Of a DNA stretch of 64,000 nucleotides, positions 38,577-47,277 are shown piece by piece. Source of the stretch: DTWD01 sp963662965 (GTDB taxonomy: Bacteria > Acidobacteriota > Vicinamibacteria > Vicinamibacterales > UBA8438); NCBI GenBank assembly GCA_963662965.1, contig OY759970.1, positions 3,100,001 through 3,164,000 on the forward strand. The letters are read 5' to 3'. The position numbers were made by a program, and so were the translations under genes. Position 1 is the stretch's first letter. Each line of letters begins with the position of its first letter. The notes beneath the pieces are model-generated. The model did not search any database. It had not been told where the DNA came from and was given only the letters and a program-made list of their open reading frames with translations.

Positions 38577-38583
38577 CAGGGTC

Positions 38584-39570
38584 TCAGAAGATGGCGATCG
38601 GGTTGAGTGGCGATCCGGTGCCACCGTCGACCGGAATCGGACTGGCCGTCAGCATGAATTCCCAGCGGTTCTCCTGGGCCGCGGTCTCCGCGAGCGCCTC
38701 GAGATCCATGTTGTCGAAGATGTTGCTGCCGAACCCGGCGATCAACATCGTGTGGACCGGCTGCGTGACCCCCTCGACGAGCGACGGCATGACGTCGGTG
38801 GCGGCGTCGCTGCCGACGAACGCCACGCCCCGCTCCTTGATCCACGGCAGCACCGACGCGTGGAGTCCGGCGCTGTTGCCGGAGACCGACCACGGCCCGA
38901 GGGCCGCGCGACGCGCCCACCGCCCGGTCCGGACGAAGATCACGTCGCCGGGCGACACCGTGACGCCCGCCTGCTCCTCCCACGCCTCGATGTCCTCGAC
39001 GTAGATCGGTGTTTGCGGCTCGAGATACGGCACTCCCTTGAGTCGCGGGAGGTCGAGCAGGATGCCGCGCGTGACGATGCCGCTCTTCAGGTTCTCGATG
39101 CCGAGCTTGCCGCACCCCTCGGGCGAGCTGGCCGACAGCGGCGTGTCGTTGTAGAGCCGGTCGTTCCAGATGAAGTGGCAGAGCGAGTCGATGTGGCTGA
39201 CGCCGTAGCCGTGATAGGTGAACTCGTAGGTATCACTGCGCAGGCTGCTCCCCATCGTGTGGTTGAACGCGGCGTCTGGGTTGTCTGCTGCTTCGTCCGG
39301 CATCGGGTTGTGCGCCAGCGACACGGTGATGCCGCGGCGAACGAGACCCGCCGCCTCGCGGGTTTTCTCCGCGGTGATGAGGTTCGCTGTCCCGAGCTCG
39401 TCGTCCGCGCCCCAGCGGCCCCAGTTGTTGTGCTCCTGGAAAAGCTCGTCGAATTCCTCGACGTTGCGCGGATACCGCGGCTCCTGCGTGTCGACCGTGG
39501 TGCAGGCCATCACGACCAGGACGACAAACGCCCCCAGCCAGAGTGTTGATGTCTTTGACATGAATCTCAT
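38584..39570 (-). CDS. Cyclase-family (kynurenine formamidase-like) lipoprotein
   Basis: The 328-residue protein has an N-terminal lipobox (LVVMACTT) and a cyclase/PF04199 domain with the metal motif GVSHIDSLCHF, in which H-x-D-x-x-x-H matches the H-x-x-x-D-x-x-x-H of formamidases in relaxed form. FVGSDAATD and HTMLIAGFG follow. Members open or close amide and lactone rings. No tryptophan genes are near. It is upstream of, and cotranscribed with, the NHL protein. Confidence 0.83.
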   Translation of the reverse strand: MRFMSKTSTLWLGAFVVLVVMACTTVDTQEPRYPRNVEEFDELFQEHNNWGRWGADDELGTANLITAEKTREAAGLVRRGITVSLAHNPMPDEAADNPDAAFNHTMGSSLRSDTYEFTYHGYGVSHIDSLCHFIWNDRLYNDTPLSASSPEGCGKLGIENLKSGIVTRGILLDLPRLKGVPYLEPQTPIYVEDIEAWEEQAGVTVSPGDVIFVRTGRWARRAALGPWSVSGNSAGLHASVLPWIKERGVAFVGSDAATDVMPSLVEGVTQPVHTMLIAGFGSNIFDNMDLEALAETAAQENRWEFMLTASPIPVDGGTGSPLNPIAIF

Positions 39571-39624
39571 CGTCTTGCTCTCCCGATTGCCGACAGTGTT
39601 GGCTCCGGCGGCATTATGCCTGAA

Positions 39625-40203
39625 TCATGACCGGCCGCGTCGGACGGCTCGATACCGGAAACAGCCGACCAGATGGTCGTTGACCATGCCGGTCGCCTGC
39701 ATGTGCGCGTAGCAGATCGTCGAGCCGACGAAGTTGAAGCCCCGCTGCTTGAGGTCCTTGCTCATCGTGTCCGATTCGGCCGTGCGGGCCGGTATCTCGG
39801 AGAGCGCCTTCCACGAATTCTGGATCGGTTGCCCGTTGACGAATTGCCAGACATATCGGTCGAAGCTCCCGAATTCAGCCTGCACGTCGAGAAACCTCTT
39901 CGCGTTATTGATCGCGGAGGCGATCTTCAGCCGATTGCGGATGATGCCGTCGTTGGCGAGGAGCCGCTCCACCCTCCGCTTGTCGTATCGCGCCACTTTA
40001 CGGGGGTCGAACTGGCTGAACGCCTTGCGATAGGCGTCGCGTTTCTTGAGGACCGTCAGCCAGCTGAGGCCCGCCTGCGCCCCTTCGAGGATGAGCATCT
40101 CGAAGAGCCGCTGGTCGTCGTGCAACGGCACGCCCCACTCAGTATCGTGATACGGGATGTAGAGCGGATGCGACTCGCCCCACGCGCAGCGGGTTCGCGG
40201 CAT
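39625..40203 (-). CDS. tag: DNA-3-methyladenine glycosylase I
   Basis: The 192-residue protein matches Tag throughout: an N-terminal Cys in CAWG, the YHDTEWGVP motif, FEMLILEGAQAGLSW with the active-site Glu and Trp, and FVGSTICYAHMQATGMVNDH near the C-terminus with zinc-binding His/Cys. It removes 3-methyladenine from DNA. It is divergent from the cyclophilin gene with only 8 bases between starts. Full length and intact, unlike nearby mutM. Confidence 0.94.
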   Translation of the reverse strand: MPRTRCAWGESHPLYIPYHDTEWGVPLHDDQRLFEMLILEGAQAGLSWLTVLKKRDAYRKAFSQFDPRKVARYDKRRVERLLANDGIIRNRLKIASAINNAKRFLDVQAEFGSFDRYVWQFVNGQPIQNSWKALSEIPARTAESDTMSKDLKQRGFNFVGSTICYAHMQATGMVNDHLVGCFRYRAVRRGRS

Positions 40204-40211
40204 GAAAACTC

Positions 40212-41396
40212 ATGATACTGTGCGAGTCCTTGGATCCCAGGGGACGCTCCTCAGTGAGACGTGGATTGATCGCGTTTGCGTGGCTCATCGCGTCGCTGCC
40301 GGCGCTGGCCGCGCTGGCCCCGCTGACCCAGGACCCGGTCGGCCGCCAACCGGTCGTCACTCCGCTGACGCTCGAGGAGATGAGCGGGAAGCAGCTGCTC
40401 TTCGAGACCGACCACGGGCCGATCGCGATCGACCTTCGTTCCGAGCTGGCGCCGAATCACGTCGGTCTGATCATGATGCTGGTCGAGGACGGCTCGTTCG
40501 ACGGGACGATCTTTCACCGGATGGTGCTGAATGGCATCGTGCAGGGTGGCGATCCGATCACCGTCGATCCCGAGCGTGCGGCCGACTACGGAAGAGGCGG
40601 GCTGGGCCTGGTTAATGCCGAGTTCAGCGATGCATCGCACGAGCGGGGGACGGTGTCGGCGGTGATGGTCCCCGGCGATCCGAGCAGCAGCGGGGTCCAG
40701 TTCTTGATCTGCGTCGTGCCGCAGCCGGGGCTCGACGGACACCACACGATTTGGGGGCAGGTGGCCGACGGCATGGATGTGGTGACCAAGATCTCCGAGA
40801 CGCCGGTCGATGCCGAGGGGAAGGCGACCGAGCGGATCACGATTCACTCGGCGATGGTCCGGGACAAGCCGCCGCCCGAGGTGCCGCCGTTCACCACCGA
40901 GTCGGACAGCGAGCTGGCGGCGTTCCGCGCGGTGCTCGAGACGACACTCGGTCGCATCGCGATCGACTTCTATCCGGACAAGGCGCCGAACCATGTCCGG
41001 AGCTTCCTACGGCTGGTCGACGCCGGTGTCTACGACGGCATCGCGTTCCACCGCGTGGTGCCTGGCTTCATGATCCAGGCCGGCCACCTTCCGACGCGCA
41101 ACGAGCCGTTGACGGATCGCCAGCAGCGCTTCATCCAGAACCTCGAGCCGGAGTTCAACGACACGGCGCACGTTCGTGGGATCGTCTCGATGGCCCGCCT
41201 CGACGACCCGGCCAGCGCCTCGACGTCATTCTTCATCGTGACGGATGTCGCGTCTGAGCTCGACGGCGTCTACACCGCATTTGGCGTCGTCGTCGAGGGC
41301 CTCGACGTCGTTTCGCAGATCGAGGCGACCTCGGTCGACGGCGAGACCCCGACGAGCCGGATCGAGATCATCGACGCGGAAGTCGTCCGCCGTTAG
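40212..41396 (+). CDS. Secreted tandem-cyclophilin peptidylprolyl isomerase
   Basis: The 394-residue protein has a signal-like helix (LIAFAWLIASLPALAALA) and two cyclophilin domains (about 60-215 and 235-392). The catalytic region FHRMV and FHRVVPGFMIQAG is present in both, with the GG/AG loop. The second domain is closer to consensus (Arg retained). It probably assists folding of envelope proteins. Confidence 0.88.
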   Translation: MILCESLDPRGRSSVRRGLIAFAWLIASLPALAALAPLTQDPVGRQPVVTPLTLEEMSGKQLLFETDHGPIAIDLRSELAPNHVGLIMMLVEDGSFDGTIFHRMVLNGIVQGGDPITVDPERAADYGRGGLGLVNAEFSDASHERGTVSAVMVPGDPSSSGVQFLICVVPQPGLDGHHTIWGQVADGMDVVTKISETPVDAEGKATERITIHSAMVRDKPPPEVPPFTTESDSELAAFRAVLETTLGRIAIDFYPDKAPNHVRSFLRLVDAGVYDGIAFHRVVPGFMIQAGHLPTRNEPLTDRQQRFIQNLEPEFNDTAHVRGIVSMARLDDPASASTSFFIVTDVASELDGVYTAFGVVVEGLDVVSQIEATSVDGETPTSRIEIIDAEVVRR

Positions 41397-41401
41397 CGCA
41401 G

Positions 41402-41545
41402 TATGGGAAGGGGCGGCGGTGGAAACGCAAGGGTCGCGCCCGGGTGAAGCTCAAGGACGGCAAGGTTCGACTGGCTGAATTGCACTGGCACGAAGCGACC
41501 GGCGTCGGGAAGAAGGAATTCAAGATCAAGCGCTACCTAGACTGA
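41402..41545 (+). pseudogene. Fragment of a small conserved hypothetical protein
   Basis: An open frame runs from within the end of the cyclophilin gene to TGA 41543-41545. It encodes GRRWKRKGRARVKLKDG, then LAELHWHEATGVGKKEFK and IKRYLD. This basic W-K-x-x-G and H-W-x-E-A-x-G-x-G pattern is typical of small hypothetical proteins found in pairs with the next gene's family. No ATG or GTG start exists before residue 15, so the 5' end is probably missing. Confidence 0.45.
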
Positions 41546-41549
41546 GACC

Positions 41550-41774
41550 ATGCCAGCAGCTCGAAGATTCGTCGTCTGTCTTGACAACGGGGAATACGAA
41601 GTCTCCCTGGAGCGGAGGAAGCTGTACCAGGTGGTTCCTGATAGGGCGGCCGCCAAGCACAAGCAAATCCGGGTCATTGACGAGTCGGGAGAGGACCATC
41701 TCTACCCGGAGCATCTTTTCGCGCCGATTGATCTGCCCTTGCCATTACGCAAAGCAGTGGCCGCAGCCGCCTAG
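41550..41774 (+). CDS. Conserved small hypothetical protein
   Basis: The 74-residue protein (RRFVVCLDNGEYEVSLERRK, LYQVVPD, then IRVIDESGEDHLYPEHLF) belongs to a widespread family of short proteins of unknown function that occur beside the preceding family and near toxin-antitoxin genes. It starts 4 bases after the previous stop. It is predicted to be a small beta barrel. No function can be assigned. Confidence 0.6.
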   Translation: MPAARRFVVCLDNGEYEVSLERRKLYQVVPDRAAAKHKQIRVIDESGEDHLYPEHLFAPIDLPLPLRKAVAAAA

Positions 41775-41789
41775 CCAGAAGTTGCCCCG

Positions 41790-41915
41790 ATGAAGAAACA
41801 CTGCCCGCGCGCCGGTTGGTCGGTTGCTGCCGACGCGATGCATGCGGCCGAGGACGACCAGTTAATAGACGAGATCGCACCGACTCGATTCGATGAGGAC
41901 GAGTGGGAGTGGTAG
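41790..41915 (+). CDS. Short peptide resembling the C-terminus of a MazE-like antitoxin
   Basis: The 41-residue frame has GWSVAADAMHAAEDDQLID and ends PTRFDEDEWEW. The W-x-x-A-x-x-x-M-x-x-x-x-D-D-x-L motif with a terminal F-D-E-x-E-W is the toxin-binding tail of many MazE/AbrB antitoxins. The AbrB DNA-binding half is absent, and no MazF gene follows. It is probably a remnant, but could be a solo antitoxin peptide. Confidence 0.45.
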   Translation: MKKHCPRAGWSVAADAMHAAEDDQLIDEIAPTRFDEDEWEW

Positions 41916-41929
41916 CGCGCGCAGGCGCG

Positions 41930-42172
41930 GTCGTCGGCTCGCTCCGGACACCGTGAGGCGAGGCGACATCCGTCCTATCGAAAACCAGCCCGTAGTCGCC
42001 AGCGGACGAGCTTGCTCCCTGTGATCCGTGACCTTCGAATAACCCGTGCTGCGGGTTGCAGTGGCACACTCCGCCGCTAGATAGCTGTTGCTCTCCGCGT
42101 AGACCAGAGTTCCGTGCGGCGGAGGGTTGGTTTTCCGCCGAAGCCGTCCGGCGGCCGGAGCGAGCCGACGAC
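41930..42172. repeat. 243-base segment bounded by 18-base perfect inverted repeats
   Basis: GTCGTCGGCTCGCTCCGG at 41930-41947 is the exact complement of 42155-42172. The enclosed about 207 bases have no gene. This is the size and shape of a miniature inverted-repeat element, though no target duplication was found. Confidence 0.6.
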
Positions 42173-42194
42173 TGCGACTGCGTTTGCTGATGGG

Positions 42195-43214
42195 CTACGA
42201 CGTCGACCCGTCGAGCAATTCCCGCGCGAGCTTTTCGTAAAGGTCGACGGCGCGCTCCAGTTCGGCGATCGCCACGTGCTCATCGGCGGTGTGCGCGACG
42301 TGGACGGAGCCGGGGCCGATGAGGAGCGGTTCGCCCCACGACGACAGGAACGGAATGTCGGTCGTGAACTTGAACACCTCGGTCTCGAAGCCGGGGACCG
42401 TCTTCAGGTGGACCGGCGGGACGGTGATCACATCGTTGATCGTGAGGTTGTCCGGAAGCGCATCGAGGCACGTGCGCACGTCGGACGCCGGGCCGACGAT
42501 GCGGAAGTTGACATCGGCCTCGGCGGAGGGTGGCACGACGTTGGGGGCGACGCCGCCCGACATCACGCCGATAGTGTAAGTCGTGGTGCCGATCGTCTCG
42601 TCCGACGGGAAGTCGAGCTGGCGCAGCGCCACTAGTGCGTCGAGGAGCTTCTCGATCGCCGATTCGCCCAGCTCGGGGTGCGCGGAGTGGACGGCGAGGC
42701 CCGTCGTCTTGAGACAGACGCGATAGACGCCACGTGTCTCGGCGGCCAGCCGGTTGTCGGTCGGCTCGCCGTTGATCAAATAGCGGCACGACTGCGCGAG
42801 TCTGTTCGCCGCCTGCGCGCCCGGGCTGCCGTCTTCTTCGCCCACGACGACCAGCAGGCCGACGCGTTCTTCGCCGGCGGCGCGGAGTCGCTCCAGCGCC
42901 ATGATCTCGGCGGCGAGAATCCCCTTGGCATCGCACGACCCGCGTCCATGGAGCGTCTCGCCCTCGACGCGGCTCGGGAAGAATGGCGGGACGCAATCGA
43001 TATGCGTCGAGAACACGATCTCCGGATCGCGCGTCCCGATGGTCACGATGACATTGACCCGGTCGTCGACGACCGGGTCCTCGGTCACCTGATAGCCGCG
43101 GTCGCGGAGCCATCCGGCGAGCCAGCTCGTCGCCTCTGCCTCCCGACCGCTCGTCGAATCGATGTCGATCAGGTGGCGCGCCAGCTCGACGAGCGCCGGG
43201 CCTACCGGAGCCAT
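42195..43214 (-). CDS. dapE: M20-family deacylase, probably succinyl-diaminopimelate desuccinylase
   Basis: The 339-residue protein has the M20 metal motifs: FSTHIDCVPPF (His and Asp), GRGSCDAKG, VVGEEDGSPG with the catalytic Glu pair, and a C-terminal HTADEHV His. A central dimerisation domain lies between. Placed after dapD it most likely removes succinate from N-succinyl-diaminopimelate. ArgE-like substrates are possible. ATG 43214 overlaps the dapD end by 13 bases. Confidence 0.85.
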   Translation of the reverse strand: MAPVGPALVELARHLIDIDSTSGREAEATSWLAGWLRDRGYQVTEDPVVDDRVNVIVTIGTRDPEIVFSTHIDCVPPFFPSRVEGETLHGRGSCDAKGILAAEIMALERLRAAGEERVGLLVVVGEEDGSPGAQAANRLAQSCRYLINGEPTDNRLAAETRGVYRVCLKTTGLAVHSAHPELGESAIEKLLDALVALRQLDFPSDETIGTTTYTIGVMSGGVAPNVVPPSAEADVNFRIVGPASDVRTCLDALPDNLTINDVITVPPVHLKTVPGFETEVFKFTTDIPFLSSWGEPLLIGPGSVHVAHTADEHVAIAELERAVDLYEKLARELLDGSTS

Positions 43215-44044
43215 GCCTCGAGCTCGGTCTTCGTGTCGACCTGGTCGTCGCGGTATTTGACGATCACCGGGGTGGCGAGCGACAGGCCCCACTCCGGTCC
43301 CTGTCCTTTGGTCACCGCGCGGGCGCCTGGGACGACGACCGCCCCTTCGGGGACCACCGTCGGCTCGCCGGCCGACGACGTGATGATCCGGCCGTTCGGC
43401 AGGTCGTAGATCGGCGTCGAACCGGTCAGGATCGTACCGGCGGCGATCACCGCGCGACGCTTCACCACCGTCCCCTCGTACAGCCCGGTGTTGCCGCCGA
43501 CCAGCACCTCGTCCTCGACGATCACCGGCAGCGCACCGACCGGCTCGAGCACGCCGCCAATCTGCGCGGCGGCGCTCACATGCACGCGGCTGCCAACCTG
43601 TGCGCACGACCCGACCAGCGCGTGCGAATCGATCAGGCTCCCGTCGCCCACGTAGGCGCCGATGTTGATGTACATCGGCGGCATGCAGATGACCCCCTCG
43701 CCGAGGAAGGCGCCGTCGCGGACCGATGACCCGCCCGGGACCAGTCGGACCTGCGACGCCGTCGACAACGACCGGAGCGGCAGCGTGTCCTTGTCGAAGT
43801 AGGGGGAGTTGGCGTCCGGCGACGGAAACGTCGTGATCGCACCGCAGCGAAAGCCGACGAGGATGCCCTGTTTCACCCAGGCGTTCACGCGCCAGCCGGT
43901 CGCGGTCGAGGCGTCCGGCTCGGCGGCCCGCACCCGGCCGGCGGACAGCTCCTCGCGCAGCGTCGCGAACGTCGCGCGCGCGGTGTCGCGGTCGGTGCTG
44001 TCGGGCTGCTCATACAACAGTTGAATCTTTTCGGCGAGTTCCAT
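43202..44044 (-). CDS. dapD: Tetrahydrodipicolinate N-succinyltransferase
   Basis: The 280-residue protein has an N-terminal helical region, then GWRVNAWVKQGILVGF and left-handed beta-helix hexapeptides (GVICMPPMYINIGAYVGDGSLIDSHALVGSCAQVG, read in segments of six), ending in the usual C-terminal extension. It catalyses step four of lysine/diaminopimelate synthesis. ATG 44044 was chosen over the longer frame. Part of the dap operon. Confidence 0.93.
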   Translation of the reverse strand: MELAEKIQLLYEQPDSTDRDTARATFATLREELSAGRVRAAEPDASTATGWRVNAWVKQGILVGFRCGAITTFPSPDANSPYFDKDTLPLRSLSTASQVRLVPGGSSVRDGAFLGEGVICMPPMYINIGAYVGDGSLIDSHALVGSCAQVGSRVHVSAAAQIGGVLEPVGALPVIVEDEVLVGGNTGLYEGTVVKRRAVIAAGTILTGSTPIYDLPNGRIITSSAGEPTVVPEGAVVVPGARAVTKGQGPEWGLSLATPVIVKYRDDQVDTKTELEAWLR

Positions 44045-44087
44045 CTGTCCTATTCGGCTTCGTAGCGGATCGGACGCCGTCCTAAGA

Positions 44088-44978
44088 TTAGTCGCCCGCG
44101 AGCCCCAGGTCGTTGAGTACGGCGCCGATGCGGGCGCGCGACGCATCCGTCGGCGGCACCATCGGGAGTCGGTACGAATCCTCGAGCAGACCGAGCATCG
44201 CCATCGCCGCCTTCACCGGAATCGGATTCGACTCGATGAAGTTCACCTGCATCAGCGGGAGCAGCCGCTCGTGGACCGTCCGTGCCGCGGCGAAGTCGCC
44301 GGCGCCGGCGAGCTCGACCAGCTGCGCCATCTCCGCCGGCGCCTCGTTGGCGAGCACCGAGATTACCCCGGTGCCGCCGAGCGCCATCAGCGGCAGGGTG
44401 AACGCGTCGTCGCCCGACAGCACCGAGAAGTCGTCGGGAACGGTGCGGCACACCTCGCACATCTGCGCGAGGTCGCCCGACGCTTCCTTGACCCCGACGA
44501 TGTTGGGGATCGATGCCAGTCGCGCGAGCGTCGCCGGCTCGATGTTGCAGCCGGTCCGCCCCGGTACGTTGTAGAGCACGATCGGCAGGGTAGTGCGCTC
44601 GGCAATCGCCTCGAAGTGGCGATAGAGACCGTCCTGCGTCGGCTTGTTGTAGTACGGCGTCACCGACAGGACGCCGTCCGCCCCGGCGTTCGCCATGTCG
44701 CCGACGAGCGCCGCCGCCGCCCGCGTGTCGTTACCGCCGGCCCCGGCCAGCACCGGAACTCGACCGTCCGCCGTCTGCACGACGATCTCGACGACGCGCA
44801 CTTTCTCGTCGTGCGACAGTGAGGGGCTCTCGCCGGTCGTGCCGCACGGGACGAGAAAATGGACCCCGCCGTCGATCTGGCGTTGGACCAGCCGCGTGAT
44901 CCCCGCCTCGTCGAGGTCGCCGGTTGGGGTGAACGGCGTCACAAGCGCCGGGCCGCAACCAATCCAGCGTGTCTGCAT
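44088..44978 (-). CDS. dapA: 4-hydroxy-tetrahydrodipicolinate synthase
   Basis: The 296-residue TIM-barrel protein has VPCGTTGESPSLSHDE, the substrate Tyr in PYYNKPTQDG, Tyr in VLYNVPGRTG and the Schiff-base Lys in NIVGVKEAS. It condenses pyruvate with aspartate semialdehyde. ATG 44978 follows an AGGA site; TTG 44984 is also possible. It sits between dapB and dapD. Confidence 0.95.
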   Translation of the reverse strand: MQTRWIGCGPALVTPFTPTGDLDEAGITRLVQRQIDGGVHFLVPCGTTGESPSLSHDEKVRVVEIVVQTADGRVPVLAGAGGNDTRAAAALVGDMANAGADGVLSVTPYYNKPTQDGLYRHFEAIAERTTLPIVLYNVPGRTGCNIEPATLARLASIPNIVGVKEASGDLAQMCEVCRTVPDDFSVLSGDDAFTLPLMALGGTGVISVLANEAPAEMAQLVELAGAGDFAAARTVHERLLPLMQVNFIESNPIPVKAAMAMLGLLEDSYRLPMVPPTDASRARIGAVLNDLGLAGD

Positions 44979-45037
44979 GCGCAAGTCCTACTTTAAGCCT
45001 CAGACGAGGCTGAGTGCCCCGAACCCCGTCGCGGTTC

Positions 45038-45742
45038 CTAATCGAGACCGAGCACGTCGCGCATCGTGAACCAGCCGTGCTTGCCTTTTACCCAGCGTGC
45101 TGCTTCGAGCGCGCCACGGGCGAACGTTGAACGGTCGCGCGCGGTATGCGTCAGCGTGATCGTATCGAACGGACCGTCGTACCCGATCGTGTGGACGCCG
45201 GGCATCTTGCCCGCCCGCGTCGATGCCATGTCGATCTCCCGCGCGTATCCTGCGTCCCGCATGGCGCGCTTGAGCGCCAGTGCGGTGCCGGACGGCGCGT
45301 CCTGCTTGGCGGCGTGATGCCCCTCGTGGATCCAGGCGCCGAAGTCGTCGTGGCGCGCAAACAGCTCAGCGCTCCGCTCGACGACCGCCTGAAAGAGGTT
45401 CACGCCGAGCGAGAAGTTCGCCGCATGGACCACGCCGATGTTGGCTTCCTCGGCCGCCTTGCGGACCGCCGGCTCGTGCGCGTCCCATCCGGTGGTGCCG
45501 ACGACGACGTTGATCCCGCGGGCGGCGAGCTTCGTCACGTTGGAGACGACCGAATCGGCCAGCGAGAACTCGATGGCGACGTCGACGCTGGCTTTGTCAA
45601 TCGTCGGTGAGGCGAGTCCCTCGCCGGCGCGATTGTTGTCGATGTCGAGCCGCTCGACCACCTCACAACCGTGCTCCGCGCTCAAGGCGTCGATCGCCTT
45701 GCCCATCCGGCCGTAGCCGACGAGCACGATCCGGACGCTCAT
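45038..45742 (-). CDS. dapB: 4-hydroxy-tetrahydrodipicolinate reductase
   Basis: The 234-residue protein starts with the nucleotide loop LVGYGRMGKAI and has VVGTTGW, the C-terminal domain ANFSLGVNLF and the substrate loop EGHHAAKQDAPSGTAL with its His-His and Lys. It is at the short end for the family. Its ATG overlaps the stop of the ACT-domain gene (ATGA at 45742-45739). A 60-base gap with a G/C hairpin repeat separates it from dapA. Confidence 0.95.
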   Translation of the reverse strand: MSVRIVLVGYGRMGKAIDALSAEHGCEVVERLDIDNNRAGEGLASPTIDKASVDVAIEFSLADSVVSNVTKLAARGINVVVGTTGWDAHEPAVRKAAEEANIGVVHAANFSLGVNLFQAVVERSAELFARHDDFGAWIHEGHHAAKQDAPSGTALALKRAMRDAGYAREIDMASTRAGKMPGVHTIGYDGPFDTITLTHTARDRSTFARGALEAARWVKGKHGWFTMRDVLGLD

Positions 45743-46230
45743 GGCGTTCTCTTCTTCTTTTTCGTCTTCGTCTTCGTTAGAGCGTGAGGCTCCGACCTCG
45801 ACCCGTCGTTGGCGACCTTCCGGATCAGCGACGCCCCCTTCCTCCGATCGTCGTCAGACTGAAACCCGAGAAGCGCCGAGTACCGATCACCGACGACCTG
45901 CGCCGACAGGAATCGCAAGTTGATGCCGGCCCACGCGATGCTGTTCGTCACGGCGTAGGCCAGCCCCGGCCGGTTCGTCCCTTCGACGATCAACACCGGT
46001 GTCGGCGACAGGCTAAAGCCGGCCCTGCGTATCGCGATCGTGGCGCGCCGCCCTTTGCGGGGCAGGATCTCGACCGTGGCGCGGGTCGACCGGCCCGGGA
46101 GGCTGTACTTCGCCACGAACTGCAAGTCGGTCTGGCTCTGAGCCAGCGGCTCGAGTATCGCGCCGAGTGCCCCCGGTTGGTTCGGGATCTTGGTTTGCCA
46201 GAGTGTAACGCGCGTGATCTGGACGCCCAT
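45739..46230 (-). CDS. ACT-domain regulatory protein heading the dap operon
   Basis: The 163-residue protein has two ACT-like segments: IPNQPGALGAILEPLAQSQ at 17-35 and EGTNRPGLAYAVTNSIAWAG at about 83-102, both with the Gly at the ligand-binding turn. The C-terminal 20 residues are Lys/Thr-rich. Being coupled by ATGA to dapB, it may sense lysine or another amino acid and regulate the pathway. No catalytic domain is present. Confidence 0.72.
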   Translation of the reverse strand: MGVQITRVTLWQTKIPNQPGALGAILEPLAQSQTDLQFVAKYSLPGRSTRATVEILPRKGRRATIAIRRAGFSLSPTPVLIVEGTNRPGLAYAVTNSIAWAGINLRFLSAQVVGDRYSALLGFQSDDDRRKGASLIRKVANDGSRSEPHALTKTKTKKKKRTP

Positions 46231-46284
46231 GTTCTTCAGGTGCAGAGAGGCGGATTATACTCGCGCGTGTCTCTCCCCGACACC

Positions 46285-47271
46285 ATGACCGTCGTCGAGA
46301 TCGTCCAGCCGGGTCCGCCCGAGGGGTTGCGCGTCGGCCGCCGGCCGATGCCGGTGCCAGCGGCGGGCGAGGTGCTGGTGCGCGTCGCGGCCGCCGGCGT
46401 CAACCGAGCCGACACCATGCAGCGCCAAGGCAACTACCCGCCACCGCCCGGCGCATCGGACATTCCGGGGTTGGAAGTGTCGGGGACGGTCGTGGCGGTC
46501 GGCGATGGCGTGAGCGACTTGGCCGGCCCTGCCGTAAGTGACGAGGTCTGCGCGCTGGTGACCGGCGGTGGGTACGCCGACCACTGTCTCGTGCCGGCCC
46601 CGCAGTGCTTTCCCCGGCCGGAGCCAGTCACGCTCGTCGATGCCGCCGCGCTTCCGGAGGCGTACTGCACCGTCTGGACCAACGTCTTCGACCGCGGACG
46701 GCTGACGTCGGGCGAGACGTTTCTCGTCCACGGCGGGTCGAGCGGAATCGGCACCGTCGCCATCCAGCTGGCCAAGCTGTTCGGCGCACGAGTCTTCACC
46801 ACGGCCGGCACGCGGGCGAAATGTGACGCATGCGCGGCGCTCGGTGCGGATCGTGCGATCAACTACAAGGAGGAGGATTTCGTCGCGGTGGTCAAGGAGA
46901 TTACCGACGGACGGGGTGTCGACCTGATCCTCGACATGGTCGGCGGCGCCTACCTCCAGCGGAATCTCGACAGTCTCGCCGTCGAGGGCCGCCTCGTGCT
47001 GATCGCGCTGATGGGTGGCGCCAGTAGCGACATCAACCTCGCCACGCTGATGTCGCGGCGACTGACGCTGACCGGCTCAACATTGCGATCGCGGTCGGTC
47101 GCGCAGAAGGGAGCGATTGTCGAGGCACTCGGTGCCAAGGTCTGGCCGAAACTCGAATCGGGAGAGCTGCGGCCGGTCATCCACGCGACCTACCCGCTGG
47201 CCGAGGCGGCCGAGGCCCATCGGGTGATGGAATCGAGCACGCACATCGGCAAGCTATTGCTGGTTCCGTAG
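46285..47271 (+). CDS. Zinc-independent NAD(P)H-quinone oxidoreductase (PIG3/QOR family)
   Basis: The 328-residue MDR protein has an N-terminal GroES fold (AAAGVNRADTMQRQGNYPPP), then VHGGSSGIGTVAIQLAK with the NADPH loop, ADRAINYKEEDF and LDMVGGAYLQRNLDSL. It lacks the Cys/His zinc ligands, which fits quinone reductase/PIG3-type enzymes. GTG 46267 is an alternative start. Confidence 0.88.
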   Translation: MTVVEIVQPGPPEGLRVGRRPMPVPAAGEVLVRVAAAGVNRADTMQRQGNYPPPPGASDIPGLEVSGTVVAVGDGVSDLAGPAVSDEVCALVTGGGYADHCLVPAPQCFPRPEPVTLVDAAALPEAYCTVWTNVFDRGRLTSGETFLVHGGSSGIGTVAIQLAKLFGARVFTTAGTRAKCDACAALGADRAINYKEEDFVAVVKEITDGRGVDLILDMVGGAYLQRNLDSLAVEGRLVLIALMGGASSDINLATLMSRRLTLTGSTLRSRSVAQKGAIVEALGAKVWPKLESGELRPVIHATYPLAEAAEAHRVMESSTHIGKLLLVP

Positions 47272-47277
47272 CGCGCC

